Source: Duganella zoogloeoides (GTDB lineage: Bacteria > Pseudomonadota > Gammaproteobacteria > Burkholderiales > Burkholderiaceae_D). Taken from it: a stretch of 64,000 nt of DNA. Positions 53,642 through 63,040 of the stretch are shown here, piece by piece (positions within the stretch are counted from its first letter, which is position 1; every line of letters begins with the position of its first letter). Both the position numbers and the translations under genes were made by a program. Location of the stretch: the NCBI RefSeq assembly GCF_034479515.1, contig NZ_CP140152.1, forward strand, positions 868,001-932,000, written 5' to 3'. The notes under the pieces are model-generated. The model saw only the letters and a program-made list of their open reading frames with translations, was not told the origin of the DNA and searched no databases.

Positions 53642-56269
53642 TCATTTATCGGAGTCAAGGCCGTTTCGGCGCGTGATGGTATCACCGAACTCGCTTGCCT
53701 GAGGCTCTGGACGAAAAACGGGGATGATGCGCACCCCGTGCAGATCGACATGGTTGGACGCCCCTTGGGCGCCGCCGGCATCGCCATAAGTACTATTGCT
53801 CTTTAAGTAACTCATATTGTAAAAATCGCGCAACTCGATCCGGTAGTTGCCCGGCTTCAGGTTGGCGTGCAGTGGAGTCGAGTATGACGGCCCCGCGCTT
53901 TCCGGCGAGTGTGGCATTTGCACCACGCCACCTGCTACCTGGCGTCCCGCCGCATCCGTCACCGCCAGCCATTTCACGCCGCCGCTGATGCCCAGGTTGA
54001 TCTGGTGTGCGGTATTGCGATACAGAATTTGCAGCGCATAGTCGCCGCCGCGTGCGATACGGATGTTGCGCACGCTAAAAGTGTCGGCGGGGGCGCCCCA
54101 GTGGGGAATGCGGCCGGTCCTGGTCTCGGCGCGGCGGTTCGACCGCACGCGGGCGTCGCCGGCGCCGATGGTCTGGCCGGCTTGCACGCACGCCGGTGCG
54201 CTATGGTGGCTGCGGTTGCCCGAGCTTGTGTACATCGCTTCCACCGCATAGCAGGCGTTGCCGGCCTTGCCCGGTGAGCGGTCGGTCCAGGTGCTGGCGC
54301 TCAAGCCTTGCGCGACCGGTTGGCCGTTGCGGTAAATGTTGTACACCACGCCCTGGGGGGCGCCGGGATAGGCGATACGTACCGTAGCGGCGCCCCTGGC
54401 ATCCTGTGCCAGCGTGGCGCGCGGCTCGAACGGCGCATACAGCGCGGGATCGACGTGGTATGGCTGGCCGTCCACGCGGCGGATCGCCTGCTGGCCGGGC
54501 AGCAGTGCGCCCAGGCGGATCTCGACCAGGTTGTCGTCCGCCAGCGCCGACCAGTCCAGTGCCGCACCGGCCTGCTGGCCGTTCACGGTGATGCGGTCGA
54601 TGGCGTAGTAGCCATGCCGGCCCACAGGGGCCGTGGCGAGCGGTGGCAGCAGCAGCTTGACCTGCAGGCGTTTGCCGCGCAGTTGCAGGTTGTTCAGGGT
54701 GGCGGTATCGCTGGCGCCGAACGCTTCGCGCCGCAGCTTGGCCGTCACGAACGGCCGCAGGGCGAGGCCGGTGTCGGTGGTATGCACGCCGAAGATCTCG
54801 CCCACCACCATGCCCAGGTAGCCGCCGATCGACCACAGCATCTGGCGCGAATTGACCACCGGTCCGCTCATGTCCGCTTGCGCCTGCTTGTCGGCCAGCA
54901 GCGGTTCGCCCGACAGCCATTCGAAGTTTTCCATGTTCGACAGGTTGAGGGCGGCGCCGCGCAGCAAGGTGTCGTAGGCGGCATCGGCCACGGCTACATT
55001 GCCGGTCATGGCGGCGGCCCGCAGGCCGTGCGCCGTGACGAACGGCCACATGGCGCGGTTGTGATATACCGCCACGCCCGGCTGCTGCGGGAAGATCACG
55101 GGCGCACCGAGCGGTCCGTGCGGGTAATGGGCCAGGATGCTTTGCGCCTGCGCGGGGTCGGCGATGCCGTGGATGATGGCCAGCGACTGGCCCAGCCAGT
55201 CGTACTTGTAGAGCGCCGCACCGTCGAAGTGGCCGGCGGTCAGGCTGCTGTACATGCCGGCGTCAGCCTGCCAGAAGCGGCGGTTGATGGCTGCCTTGAG
55301 GTCGGCCGCCCAGCCGGTGTAGCGCGCCGCCAGGGTGGACTCGCCCTGTTCGCGCGCCAGCTTGGCGGCCAGGGTCAGCGCCTGGTAATGGGCGACGTTG
55401 GTGGACAGCGCCTTGGCGGTGGCCATGCTGGCCAGGTCGCCGGGGATCCAGGCGGCATAGCTTTGCTCGCGCCAGTCGAGGAACGATTGCTCGCCGTTGT
55501 ACAAGCCGTCCACCGGATCGAAGGCGGCAAGGCGGTCGTTCTCCAGCGTGTTGCGCAGGGCTTTCAGTGCCGTGACGGCAAATGTCTGGCGCTCGGCGGG
55601 CGGCAGCGCCTTCAAGGCTTCAGCAGCGCCGAAGGCCCAGCTCATGCGGTCGGTGCTCACCGGCCAGCTGCCGCCGCTGCCCGTATCCTGGACGATTTGC
55701 AGGCCGTCGGCCGTGCCTGCTACTTCGGGGCCGGGCGTGACGCCGGCGCGGTAGCCGGCCAGTTTGAATGCGAGCGAGTTGCGCACCCGTTGCGGGTCGA
55801 GCATGGCGAGCGACAACGCGGCGGCGTACGACAGGTCGCGGGTCCACACGTAATGCCACAGCTCACCGGTCTTGAAACAGTCGCAGGCGATCGGCTGGCC
55901 GCCGTTGTAGCTGCCGTCCTGGATCTGGCTGACCGCATCGCGCCGCATTTCCACGCCTGCCAGCGCAAACAGCGCATCGAACCCGAGATTGCCAGTGCGG
56001 ACGGTGGGGAGTTGTGCGGTTTCCGCGTAGCCGGTTTCCTGCTTGCCATCAAGGGCCTCGCCCTGGCGTACGCGCTGGGTGGTCGCTTGCGTGTAGTTGC
56101 GCAGGAAAGCGCCGGCGTCGGGCGTGGCATAGCGCACGGTGTTCTGCTGGCCATCCCAGGTGGGGTAGTGCACCGTGGTGCTGGCCGGGGTTTGCGCCAT
56201 GGCGGGCAGGATCAGCGCCATGGGGAGCGCGGCGACGAGCGCCCGCAGTTGCAACTGTCTGGTGTGCAT
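53642..56269 (-). CDS. exported six-hairpin (alpha/alpha)6 glycosidase with C-terminal beta modules
   Basis: An 875-residue secreted enzyme (signal peptide to about residue 25, ...LILPAMA). The middle, about 90-520, is helical with six-hairpin glycosidase motifs: LWHYVWTRDLSYAAALSLAML, SFLDWREQSYAAWIPG, YKYDWLGQSLAIIHG and ENFEWLSGEPLLADKQ, resembling the GH15/37/63 superfamily. Residues about 560-870 contain beta-sandwich modules, the last with GNYRIELRDFYNMSYL, typical of carbohydrate-binding domains. The exact family and bond are not determinable here. GGAGAA precedes the ATG. It is divergent from the TonB receptor and shares its control region, so it likely cleaves a glycan outside or in the periplasm. 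Confidence 0.82.
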   Translation of the reverse strand: MHTRQLQLRALVAALPMALILPAMAQTPASTTVHYPTWDGQQNTVRYATPDAGAFLRNYTQATTQRVRQGEALDGKQETGYAETAQLPTVRTGNLGFDALFALAGVEMRRDAVSQIQDGSYNGGQPIACDCFKTGELWHYVWTRDLSYAAALSLAMLDPQRVRNSLAFKLAGYRAGVTPGPEVAGTADGLQIVQDTGSGGSWPVSTDRMSWAFGAAEALKALPPAERQTFAVTALKALRNTLENDRLAAFDPVDGLYNGEQSFLDWREQSYAAWIPGDLASMATAKALSTNVAHYQALTLAAKLAREQGESTLAARYTGWAADLKAAINRRFWQADAGMYSSLTAGHFDGAALYKYDWLGQSLAIIHGIADPAQAQSILAHYPHGPLGAPVIFPQQPGVAVYHNRAMWPFVTAHGLRAAAMTGNVAVADAAYDTLLRGAALNLSNMENFEWLSGEPLLADKQAQADMSGPVVNSRQMLWSIGGYLGMVVGEIFGVHTTDTGLALRPFVTAKLRREAFGASDTATLNNLQLRGKRLQVKLLLPPLATAPVGRHGYYAIDRITVNGQQAGAALDWSALADDNLVEIRLGALLPGQQAIRRVDGQPYHVDPALYAPFEPRATLAQDARGAATVRIAYPGAPQGVVYNIYRNGQPVAQGLSASTWTDRSPGKAGNACYAVEAMYTSSGNRSHHSAPACVQAGQTIGAGDARVRSNRRAETRTGRIPHWGAPADTFSVRNIRIARGGDYALQILYRNTAHQINLGISGGVKWLAVTDAAGRQVAGGVVQMPHSPESAGPSYSTPLHANLKPGNYRIELRDFYNMSYLKSNSTYGDAGGAQGASNHVDLHGVRIIPVFRPEPQASEFGDTITRRNGLDSDK

Positions 56270-56615
56270 GAAGTTCTCCGTTGCCGTTCGTAGTCGTACT
56301 ACACGGCGATTTTTTAGGGAAGGCAGTTTTCTGGCATTTGCTTTCAGAAATGGATGGTTTTTGCGAGAAAACTGTAGTTCTGCTACATATACTTTGCTAG
56401 GCTATTGTAGCTGAAATACAACGAGAACCGCGTAATCCCCGGCTGAGCCCTGCAGGGCGCCACTGGTAAAGTGTAGTTGGCGGGAAGTTCAATTGACATT
56501 GAATCTAGTTTTAGTACAAAATTCCTTCCGGAACGTCTTTAGAACGTTATTTTCTTGGTTCTCATGTAGTAATTGACTACAGAGAAATTATTAGTGTCGT
56601 GTAGAGGGGACATCA
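56270..56615. promoter_or_regulatory. divergent control region with repeated TGTAG/CTACA palindromes
   Basis: No gene is present in these 346 bases. Sites read as 5-base arms around 5 bases: CGTAG-tcgta-CTACA (56289-56303), TGTAG-ttctg-CTACA (56373-56387), TGTAG-ctgaa-ATACA (56406-56420), and the wider TGTAGT-aattg-ACTACA (56565-56581). Single TGTAG half-sites occur near 56471 and just before the receptor ATG. The region is AT-rich and lies between the glycosidase and the TonB receptor, so one regulator probably controls both. Confidence 0.75.
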
Positions 56616-59360
56616 ATGAGTATCTTCGCCAACAAGCGCAGCACAGCTGCCTTCCAACTCAATCCGGTCGCAGCGGGGTGCGCGTTGTTTGTCGCCGCCT
56701 TCGCCATGCCGGCTTTCGCCCAGAACGCGCCAGCCGAGGACGCCCCTGCGGCGGCCCAGGCGCCGATCGCATCCGTGGTCGTGTCGGGCATCCGTCGCGG
56801 TATCGAGGACGCCATCTCGGTCAAAAAGGATGCCAATTCCATCGTTGAGGCGATCTCCGCCGAAGACATCGGCAAGTTGCCCGACGTCAGCATCGCCGAG
56901 TCGATTTCACGCCTGCCTGGCCTGTCGGCCCAGCGCGTGGCCGGTCGTGCCCAGGTGATCAGCGTACGTGGCCTGTCGCCGGACTTTGCCACCACCCTGT
57001 TGAACGGCCGCGAGCAAGTCTCGACCGGCGACAACCGCAGCGTCGAGTTCGACCAGTATCCGTCGGAACTGATGGCGGGCGTGACCGTCTATAAAACCCC
57101 GGACGCCGGCCTGGTCGGCCAGGGCTTGTCGGGTACCATCGACATGCAGACCGTGCGTCCGCTGGCGTTTTCCGGCCGCACTGTGGCACTCAACGCCCGC
57201 GGCGAGAAAAATTCGCTGGGCAAGATCGGTAACGCCAAGGATACCGGCACCCGTTTCTCGGCCAGTTACATCGACCAGTTTGCCGACCGCACCATCGGTG
57301 TCGCGCTGGGATACGCCCGCCTGGAAACCCCGATCCTGTCGAACGAGACCGGCCTGTACGAGCCCTGGAAGCGCGATACGCGCACCGGTCTGCCGGCCGG
57401 CACCTTCGCTTCGGATGGCATCAAGGCCGTGGCCCGCAGCGGGCGCAATGAGCGTGACGGCCTGATGGGCGTGCTGCAATACCGTCCGAACAAGCAGTGG
57501 ACCAGCATCATCGATGTGTACGCGTCGCGCTTCAAGGCTGAAGAGACCGCCAACCAGCTGGAAATCTCCCTGTCACAGTCGGAGTCGAACTATAACCCGG
57601 TCACGGTCAACAACGGCACCATCGCTGGTGGCACGCTCAACAACGTGCGGCCGCTGGTGCGTGGCATGTACAACAAGCGCAAGGACGACATTCGCGCCTT
57701 TGGCTGGAGCAACGAGTACAAGTCGAGCGACTGGACCATCTTCGGCGATATCAACTACTCCAAGGCCAAGCGTAACGAAACCGGCCTGGAAAACAATCTG
57801 CAGTACAGCAATGGCGGCGCGTCGGCCATCCTGGACAAGGTCAACCTTGCTTACGGCAACGGCGGTTACTCGCAACTGACCCCAAGCCTCGACTACAGCA
57901 ATTCGAACAACCTGTACGTGGGTAATACCATCTACGGCTCCGGCTACGGCAAGGTGCCGAGCGTGGAAGACGAGCTGAAAGGCGCCAAGCTGACGGCCAA
58001 TGTACGCGCGTCGGGCGAGCTGGAAAAAGCATTCTCGAGCTTCGACTTCGGCGTCAATTACGCCGACCGCAGCAAGAGCAAGACCCAGGCCGAAGGCGCC
58101 ATCGACCTGGTTGGCGGCGCGGTGGCCGTGCCGGGCAACCTGCAATACGGCGCAGTTGACCTCGGCTTCGCCGGCGCCGGTTCGATCCCGAGCTGGAACG
58201 TGCCAGGCTTCGTCAGCCAGTACATGTCGTTCCGTCCGAGCGCGGACCTGACCTACCTGATTCCGAAAGCGTGGACCGTCAACGAGAAGGTCGTCACGAC
58301 GTTTGCCAAGGCCAATATCGAGGCGGAACTGTCGCCAGCGGTGAGCCTGCGCGGCAACATCGGCGTGCAGATGCAGAACACCAAGCAGTCGTCGGACTCG
58401 CGCTACCTGGACAACAGCAAGCCTGCCGGTAACCAGATCCAGCCGATCCACGATGGCAAGAGCTACACCGACATCCTGCCGAGCATGAACCTGGCCTTCG
58501 GTTTCGACGGGCAGCAGACCGTGCGCGTGGCCCTGGCCAAGCAACTGGCGCGCCCGCGCGTGGACCAGCTGCGCTCGGCACTGGAAATCAACGTCGACAC
58601 CACCAAGGGCGAGCCAAACGGCAGCGGCGGCAATGCGCAACTCGATCCATGGCGCGCCAAGGCGTTCGACATTTCGTACGAAAAGTACTTCGACAAGAAG
58701 GCCTATTTCGCGGCAGCGGCGTTCTTCAAGAAACTCGATACGTACATCTTTAACCAGACCCGTCGCACCGATTTCTCGAATTATTTCCCGGCCGACTTCT
58801 TGATGACCAACGGGCTGCCGCTGCGCTCGCGCATTGGTGACTACAGCGCTGCCTACAACGGTAATGGCGGGATCCTGAAGGGTGTGGAACTGTCGGGCTC
58901 GATGCCGCTGAACATGCTGACCAAGACCCTCGACGGTTTCGGTGTGTCGGCCAGCGCCACCTATACCGACAGCAAGATCACCATCGAAGATCCAAGCGGC
59001 AGCATCGGCAACAACATTCCACTGCCGGGCCTGTCCAAGCGCACGACCAACCTGACCGCCTACTACGAGAAGAATGGTTTCGAAACTCGCGTGAGCCAGC
59101 GTCGTCGTTCCGACTTCGTTGGCGAGATCGGCAACTTCTCCAACGACCGCGCGCTGCGCTATGTTGTCGGTGAAAACATCGTCGACTTCCAGATCGGCTA
59201 TACCTTCAACACCGGTGCGATGAAGGGTGTGGGCCTGGTGCTGCAAGTGAACAACCTGCGCAATGCCGCCTACGAAACCTATAACGGCGACCGTGCCCAG
59301 CAGTTGGAATATGCGAAGTATGGTCGTACCGTGATCGCGGGCATGAACTACAAGTTCTAA
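56616..59360 (+). CDS. TonB-dependent outer-membrane receptor, Xanthomonas/Caulobacter type
   Basis: A 914-residue receptor. The signal peptide ends near residue 36 (FAMPAFAQ). The plug domain has VVVSGIRRGIEDAISVKKDANSIVEAISAEDIGKLPDVSIAESISRLPGL and RVAGRAQVISVRGLSPDF, the pattern of the carbohydrate-receptor subfamily with an RG repeat in the plug. The barrel follows with alternating strands to the terminal aromatic (YGRTVIAGMNYKF, last residue Phe) that targets it for outer-membrane assembly. Length matches the family. Given the divergent glycosidase, it probably imports a glycan oligomer. A Shine-Dalgarno GAGGGG is 8 bases from ATG. Confidence 0.95.
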   Translation: MSIFANKRSTAAFQLNPVAAGCALFVAAFAMPAFAQNAPAEDAPAAAQAPIASVVVSGIRRGIEDAISVKKDANSIVEAISAEDIGKLPDVSIAESISRLPGLSAQRVAGRAQVISVRGLSPDFATTLLNGREQVSTGDNRSVEFDQYPSELMAGVTVYKTPDAGLVGQGLSGTIDMQTVRPLAFSGRTVALNARGEKNSLGKIGNAKDTGTRFSASYIDQFADRTIGVALGYARLETPILSNETGLYEPWKRDTRTGLPAGTFASDGIKAVARSGRNERDGLMGVLQYRPNKQWTSIIDVYASRFKAEETANQLEISLSQSESNYNPVTVNNGTIAGGTLNNVRPLVRGMYNKRKDDIRAFGWSNEYKSSDWTIFGDINYSKAKRNETGLENNLQYSNGGASAILDKVNLAYGNGGYSQLTPSLDYSNSNNLYVGNTIYGSGYGKVPSVEDELKGAKLTANVRASGELEKAFSSFDFGVNYADRSKSKTQAEGAIDLVGGAVAVPGNLQYGAVDLGFAGAGSIPSWNVPGFVSQYMSFRPSADLTYLIPKAWTVNEKVVTTFAKANIEAELSPAVSLRGNIGVQMQNTKQSSDSRYLDNSKPAGNQIQPIHDGKSYTDILPSMNLAFGFDGQQTVRVALAKQLARPRVDQLRSALEINVDTTKGEPNGSGGNAQLDPWRAKAFDISYEKYFDKKAYFAAAAFFKKLDTYIFNQTRRTDFSNYFPADFLMTNGLPLRSRIGDYSAAYNGNGGILKGVELSGSMPLNMLTKTLDGFGVSASATYTDSKITIEDPSGSIGNNIPLPGLSKRTTNLTAYYEKNGFETRVSQRRRSDFVGEIGNFSNDRALRYVVGENIVDFQIGYTFNTGAMKGVGLVLQVNNLRNAAYETYNGDRAQQLEYAKYGRTVIAGMNYKF

Positions 59361-59385
59361 GCTGCTGTCTCCGCAGTGTATTTGG

Positions 59386-59417
59386 ACCTCCGCCGGGAAA
59401 CCGGCGGAGGTTTTTTT
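59386..59417 (+). terminator. Rho-independent terminator after the TonB receptor
   Basis: ACCTCCGCCGG (59386-59396) pairs with CCGGCGGAGGT (59401-59411) across a GAAA loop, followed by TTTTTTT. It lies 26 bases after the receptor stop. Confidence 0.95.
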
Positions 59418-59496
59418 ATGGTGCGCCCCTCCGACACCTCATTCCACTCAGGGAGCCGGTCGGTTATGCCGGTCGCCGCGACGCCAACGGTAGAAA

Positions 59497-60765
59497 TCAG
59501 ATATCGAAGATCTGCTTGTATCGGGCTTTGATGCTCTGATCCGCGTAACTACGCAGATAGAGCTGGTAAGAATTGCGCGAGATGCCGTGGTTGAAGTCTT
59601 GATCGAGGAGCTTTGCCATCCAGGAGCCGTACTTGGATAGATCATTTTCGACGATACAGTCTTCATTTGCTGCCGATACAGCGACCCCTTCCACGCCGAA
59701 ATCGGTCGCGATGATCGGCAAGCCGTAGGACAGAGCATCGATCGTCTTGAGCTTGACACCACTGCCAAACAATAACGGCACCAGCATAGCGCAAGCACTA
59801 TGCAAGACATCATCGAGGCTTTCGACGTAACCCTCGATGCGTACATTTGCAGGAAATTTCTTAACTAATTCCAACAACGACGCGGCCGGATTTTTGCCGA
59901 TCACCCTGATCATGACATTCGGTATGACCTTCACGATACCGGGCAGATGCAAATCGATGAAGCTCTCGAGACTTACAGCATTATGGGGAACATCAAGGCC
60001 ACCAAGAAATACAAAAGTGGGCGACTGCTTCCAGGTACGCTCATAAGGACGCACGTTCGAGGAGATATAGGGCGGGAATACATGCACCCCACGTCCACCC
60101 CATGAACTCAACAACTGCGCTTCTGCCCTGTTGATCAATAAGTTATCGGGGAAAGATTTCGCCTGTGAAGACTCGGATTTCGCCACCAGCCGGGACTCAT
60201 AAGAGAGCAGTAATTTCTGTACGAACGAGAATTTTTTAATATATGGCCGCAGGACGGTCGGAACATGCTTTTCAAAATTTCCCAAGGGATTAAAACTCTT
60301 CATCTCTGGTAAATTCAACGCGCGTATCATGCTCTGATACCTGACGGAAAAAAGATCTTCGAGGTAGAGTACGTTTCTGGCCCTGCCTGTATCAAGCAAA
60401 GGCAAATATTGGCCCATGCGAATGGTATCGAAAACGATAATATCCGCATCAATATCGTCAATAATTTTTTGAAGCTGGGCAGTAACATTTTTCGAAAAAA
60501 ACAGCGATTCCTGGATGCTTTTTTTTCTCAGGATTGCTGTATGCAAAAAAATATTGATCAATTTTCTTGCACCGCTTGGCAAACTGTAAGTGCAATTTTT
60601 GAAACGTTGTGAATTTTGCACCGAAGAATCGGTGATAGGATGGACGAGGAAGAAATTTTCCGGCGAAATAGTTTCGCAAAAGAAGCGTATCATTCCTGTC
60701 ATTACCACTTTTTTACCAACGTCTGCGGGATACGGGTATAACGTTGAAATCAGCGCAACTTTCAT
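59497..60765 (-). CDS. glycosyltransferase, GT4-like (sugar transferase)
   Basis: A 422-residue cytoplasmic enzyme. The N-terminus is a Rossmann-type start (VALISTLYPYPADVGKKV), residues 105-115 contain DADIIVFDTIRMGQYLPLL, and the C-terminal half has the donor-sugar site pattern VPLLFGSGVKLKTIDALSYGLPIIATDFGVEG typical of GT-B glycosyltransferases. A DVGK-type opening and the sugar-nucleotide region are like TIGR03087-type polysaccharide transferases. It builds the repeat unit of an exported glycan. The next gene upstream is 1 base away, so these are one operon. Confidence 0.86.
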   Translation of the reverse strand: MKVALISTLYPYPADVGKKVVMTGMIRFFCETISPENFFLVHPITDSSVQNSQRFKNCTYSLPSGARKLINIFLHTAILRKKSIQESLFFSKNVTAQLQKIIDDIDADIIVFDTIRMGQYLPLLDTGRARNVLYLEDLFSVRYQSMIRALNLPEMKSFNPLGNFEKHVPTVLRPYIKKFSFVQKLLLSYESRLVAKSESSQAKSFPDNLLINRAEAQLLSSWGGRGVHVFPPYISSNVRPYERTWKQSPTFVFLGGLDVPHNAVSLESFIDLHLPGIVKVIPNVMIRVIGKNPAASLLELVKKFPANVRIEGYVESLDDVLHSACAMLVPLLFGSGVKLKTIDALSYGLPIIATDFGVEGVAVSAANEDCIVENDLSKYGSWMAKLLDQDFNHGISRNSYQLYLRSYADQSIKARYKQIFDI

Positions 60766-60766
60766 C

Positions 60767-61867
60767 TTATTTCACGATCCCATAAACTGCGAACATCTTT
60801 TCTGCCATCTTGGCGGAGGTAATTTCTTTCATCCGCAGATAGCCCTTTTCAACCAGGGCCGCACTACCGGCCTGATCGCATACCATGCTCAAAATACCGT
60901 CGGTCAACTTTGGTACCGACGTCGGATCGACCAAAATAGCCGCGTTGGCCGCCAGCTCATTCATTGGCGGGAGATTCGACGTCAGCAAGGGTTGACCCGA
61001 GGCGAAAGCTTCCACAATCGGCAGGCCATACCCCTCCATCAGACTTGGAAACAGCACGCCGTTTGCATGGCCAAGTATGGTCCGCATTTCATGGTCGCTG
61101 ACCCAGCCGGGAAACTGGATTGCCGGATTACTTGCGTGCTCCTGAGCGAGTGCGCAGTTGGAAGGCATGCCGAGCACCGCCAACTGCCATCCATCGAGCT
61201 TGGCCTCAATAAAGGCCTGGACACACCGGGCCGAATTCTTATGTGGACTGACGCCGCCGATATGGAGCAGATAGTTCTTCGACGATATCCATTTCTGGAC
61301 AATAGCACGCTCGCCAAATTGTTTCGGACAGGTCCGTTCAACAGGAATATAGACGACCTCGGAGTCGAGCTTGAGGCGTGACTTGATCTCGGCAGCAGAA
61401 TAATGGCTGTCCGTGATGACATTGGTCTTGTACTGTGAGATTAACTGGACGCAAAACTTCCGATATCGGTTGCCCCATCCCTGATAAAAATTACCACCAG
61501 AAGAGGTCATGTAGATCAGATCATGAACAGTCACCACGCGTCTGCTTTGAAATAATCTTCCCAAGCCCGGAAAATTCATCAGGACCGGCATGGTGTTGTA
61601 AGGGAAGTGAACAACATCTGCGCGTTCCGCTAACACTGTGAACGGTACTGAAAATTGCTCCCACACGGGAAAAGGCAGACGTTTTTTCCGGATATAGCTG
61701 ATACGCTCGGGGGATACCAGCAAGGTATCAGGGGTGTCGTCAGGTATCATGACCCTGATTGCACAATGCACCGGAGCATATCGTGCAACCGCTGATAGTA
61801 ACTCCTGCAGGTATCGGCCCATGCCACGCGGCTTATCCAGATAATAACCGTCTATCAACAACTTCAT
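60767..61867 (-). CDS. glycosyltransferase family 4
   Basis: A 366-residue GT-B enzyme. It opens with LIDGYYLDKPRGMGRYLQELL, a glycine-rich acceptor loop; VVTVHDLIYMTSSGG and NVITDSHYSAAEIKSRL lie in the N-terminal domain; the C-terminal part has LHIGGVSPHKN and the E(x7)E donor motif in FPSLMEGYGLPIVEAFASGQPLL. It likely adds a mannosyl- or glucosyl-type residue to a lipid-linked glycan. It follows the GT2 gene by about 50 bases and precedes the next glycosyltransferase by 1 base. Confidence 0.93.
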   Translation of the reverse strand: MKLLIDGYYLDKPRGMGRYLQELLSAVARYAPVHCAIRVMIPDDTPDTLLVSPERISYIRKKRLPFPVWEQFSVPFTVLAERADVVHFPYNTMPVLMNFPGLGRLFQSRRVVTVHDLIYMTSSGGNFYQGWGNRYRKFCVQLISQYKTNVITDSHYSAAEIKSRLKLDSEVVYIPVERTCPKQFGERAIVQKWISSKNYLLHIGGVSPHKNSARCVQAFIEAKLDGWQLAVLGMPSNCALAQEHASNPAIQFPGWVSDHEMRTILGHANGVLFPSLMEGYGLPIVEAFASGQPLLTSNLPPMNELAANAAILVDPTSVPKLTDGILSMVCDQAGSAALVEKGYLRMKEITSAKMAEKMFAVYGIVK

Positions 61868-61918
61868 AACTTCAGATTTCCATAATTAGATCAACATGAG
61901 AACGCGGAGAATGCGGGC

Positions 61919-62950
61919 TTATTTTCGACCGCCCAGTTTTGGTGTATAACCCAAAGTATTTCTCGCAAAATTGATCATTTTTTCCACCGTGCCGGCGCCA
62001 ACGATCCTGATCAGGTAATAATAAACATGGAACATGGGGAAAGCCTTCAAGCCCATGTTGCCGAGTTCTTGATAGTACTTCTTGAACACAGCAGGCTTCT
62101 TGTCGGCGTGATAAGCCAACCACGGGAACGAGTAGTTTGCGATATCACGCAAGATGCCGGCCAATGCGCCTTTATGTGTCTTGTCTATCGATTTGGCGAT
62201 GGTGACGACGCCGGTCATCATGTGGATGCGGGCATCTATCGTGTATTCGCCAGGCGTGTATTTGCCTTTTTCGGTGCTTGAGTGACCGAAATCGGGCGCC
62301 TCGTCCGCCCGGCACAGCGCAATGATTTCCGGCGTGAACACACCGTTGTGCTTCAAAATGATATTACCGACCAAGTGCAACTGATAAAACAGAGAACCAT
62401 CAAATTCCGATGACTCCAGCGCCAATGCGGGCTGACGAGCCACAGTCAGACCAGCCAGAACACACGAACGGCGGAAGAAGAATGCCAGGCTATCGAGTCC
62501 CGCTGGCATAAAGCGCTCATCCGGGAAATATTTTACAGTTTGCACGACATTGTCAGGGGTACCATTGAACCAGCCATAGCCGCGCAAAATGACACCGACA
62601 TCTTCATTGCGTGCAATGACTTCGGAAAGGTTCTTCAGCGCGCCAGGACACAGCACGTCGTCATTTCCAAGGAAGACGCAGTAGTCGCCACTCGCGGTTT
62701 TCAACAACTGGCGCAAATTACGGTCAAATCCGAGATTGGTGGCATTTTCGTGATAAACGATCAGGTCGCCATGAATGCTTTGATATTCCCGGGCGATCGC
62801 ACCAATTTCCTGACGCTGAGGAGAAACATCTTCGCAGATGACGATTTCAAATAAATACTCTTTTTGACTGACCACAGAGTCCAGGACTTGCTTCAGATAT
62901 TTTGCTCTATTATAGGAAGGGATGCAAACTGATAATCTAGGGGATTTCAT
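61919..62950 (-). CDS. glycosyltransferase family 2
   Basis: A 343-residue GT-A enzyme. The N-terminal fold opens LSVCIPSYNRAKYLKQVLDSV, with the nucleotide-binding Asp in VICEDVSPQ, and the DxD-like metal site is in CVFLGNDDVLCPGALKNL. The C-terminal half is family-variable with a helical end. It adds one sugar of the repeat unit, donor unknown. It lies between a Wzy-like membrane gene upstream and the two GT-B genes downstream, all on the minus strand. Confidence 0.93.
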   Translation of the reverse strand: MKSPRLSVCIPSYNRAKYLKQVLDSVVSQKEYLFEIVICEDVSPQRQEIGAIAREYQSIHGDLIVYHENATNLGFDRNLRQLLKTASGDYCVFLGNDDVLCPGALKNLSEVIARNEDVGVILRGYGWFNGTPDNVVQTVKYFPDERFMPAGLDSLAFFFRRSCVLAGLTVARQPALALESSEFDGSLFYQLHLVGNIILKHNGVFTPEIIALCRADEAPDFGHSSTEKGKYTPGEYTIDARIHMMTGVVTIAKSIDKTHKGALAGILRDIANYSFPWLAYHADKKPAVFKKYYQELGNMGLKAFPMFHVYYYLIRIVGAGTVEKMINFARNTLGYTPKLGGRK

Positions 62951-63040
62951 ATTTTTCCAAAAAATTCTATGCCATCTGAATGGCTATTTAGCTACTGATG
63001 TTTTATGCAAGCGTCGTAGTTGTCGCCCAGTTAAATTTTT

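Noticed and set aside
57573..59246. A 557-codon minus-strand frame
   Set aside because: Antisense of the TonB receptor; no start signal and shadow composition.
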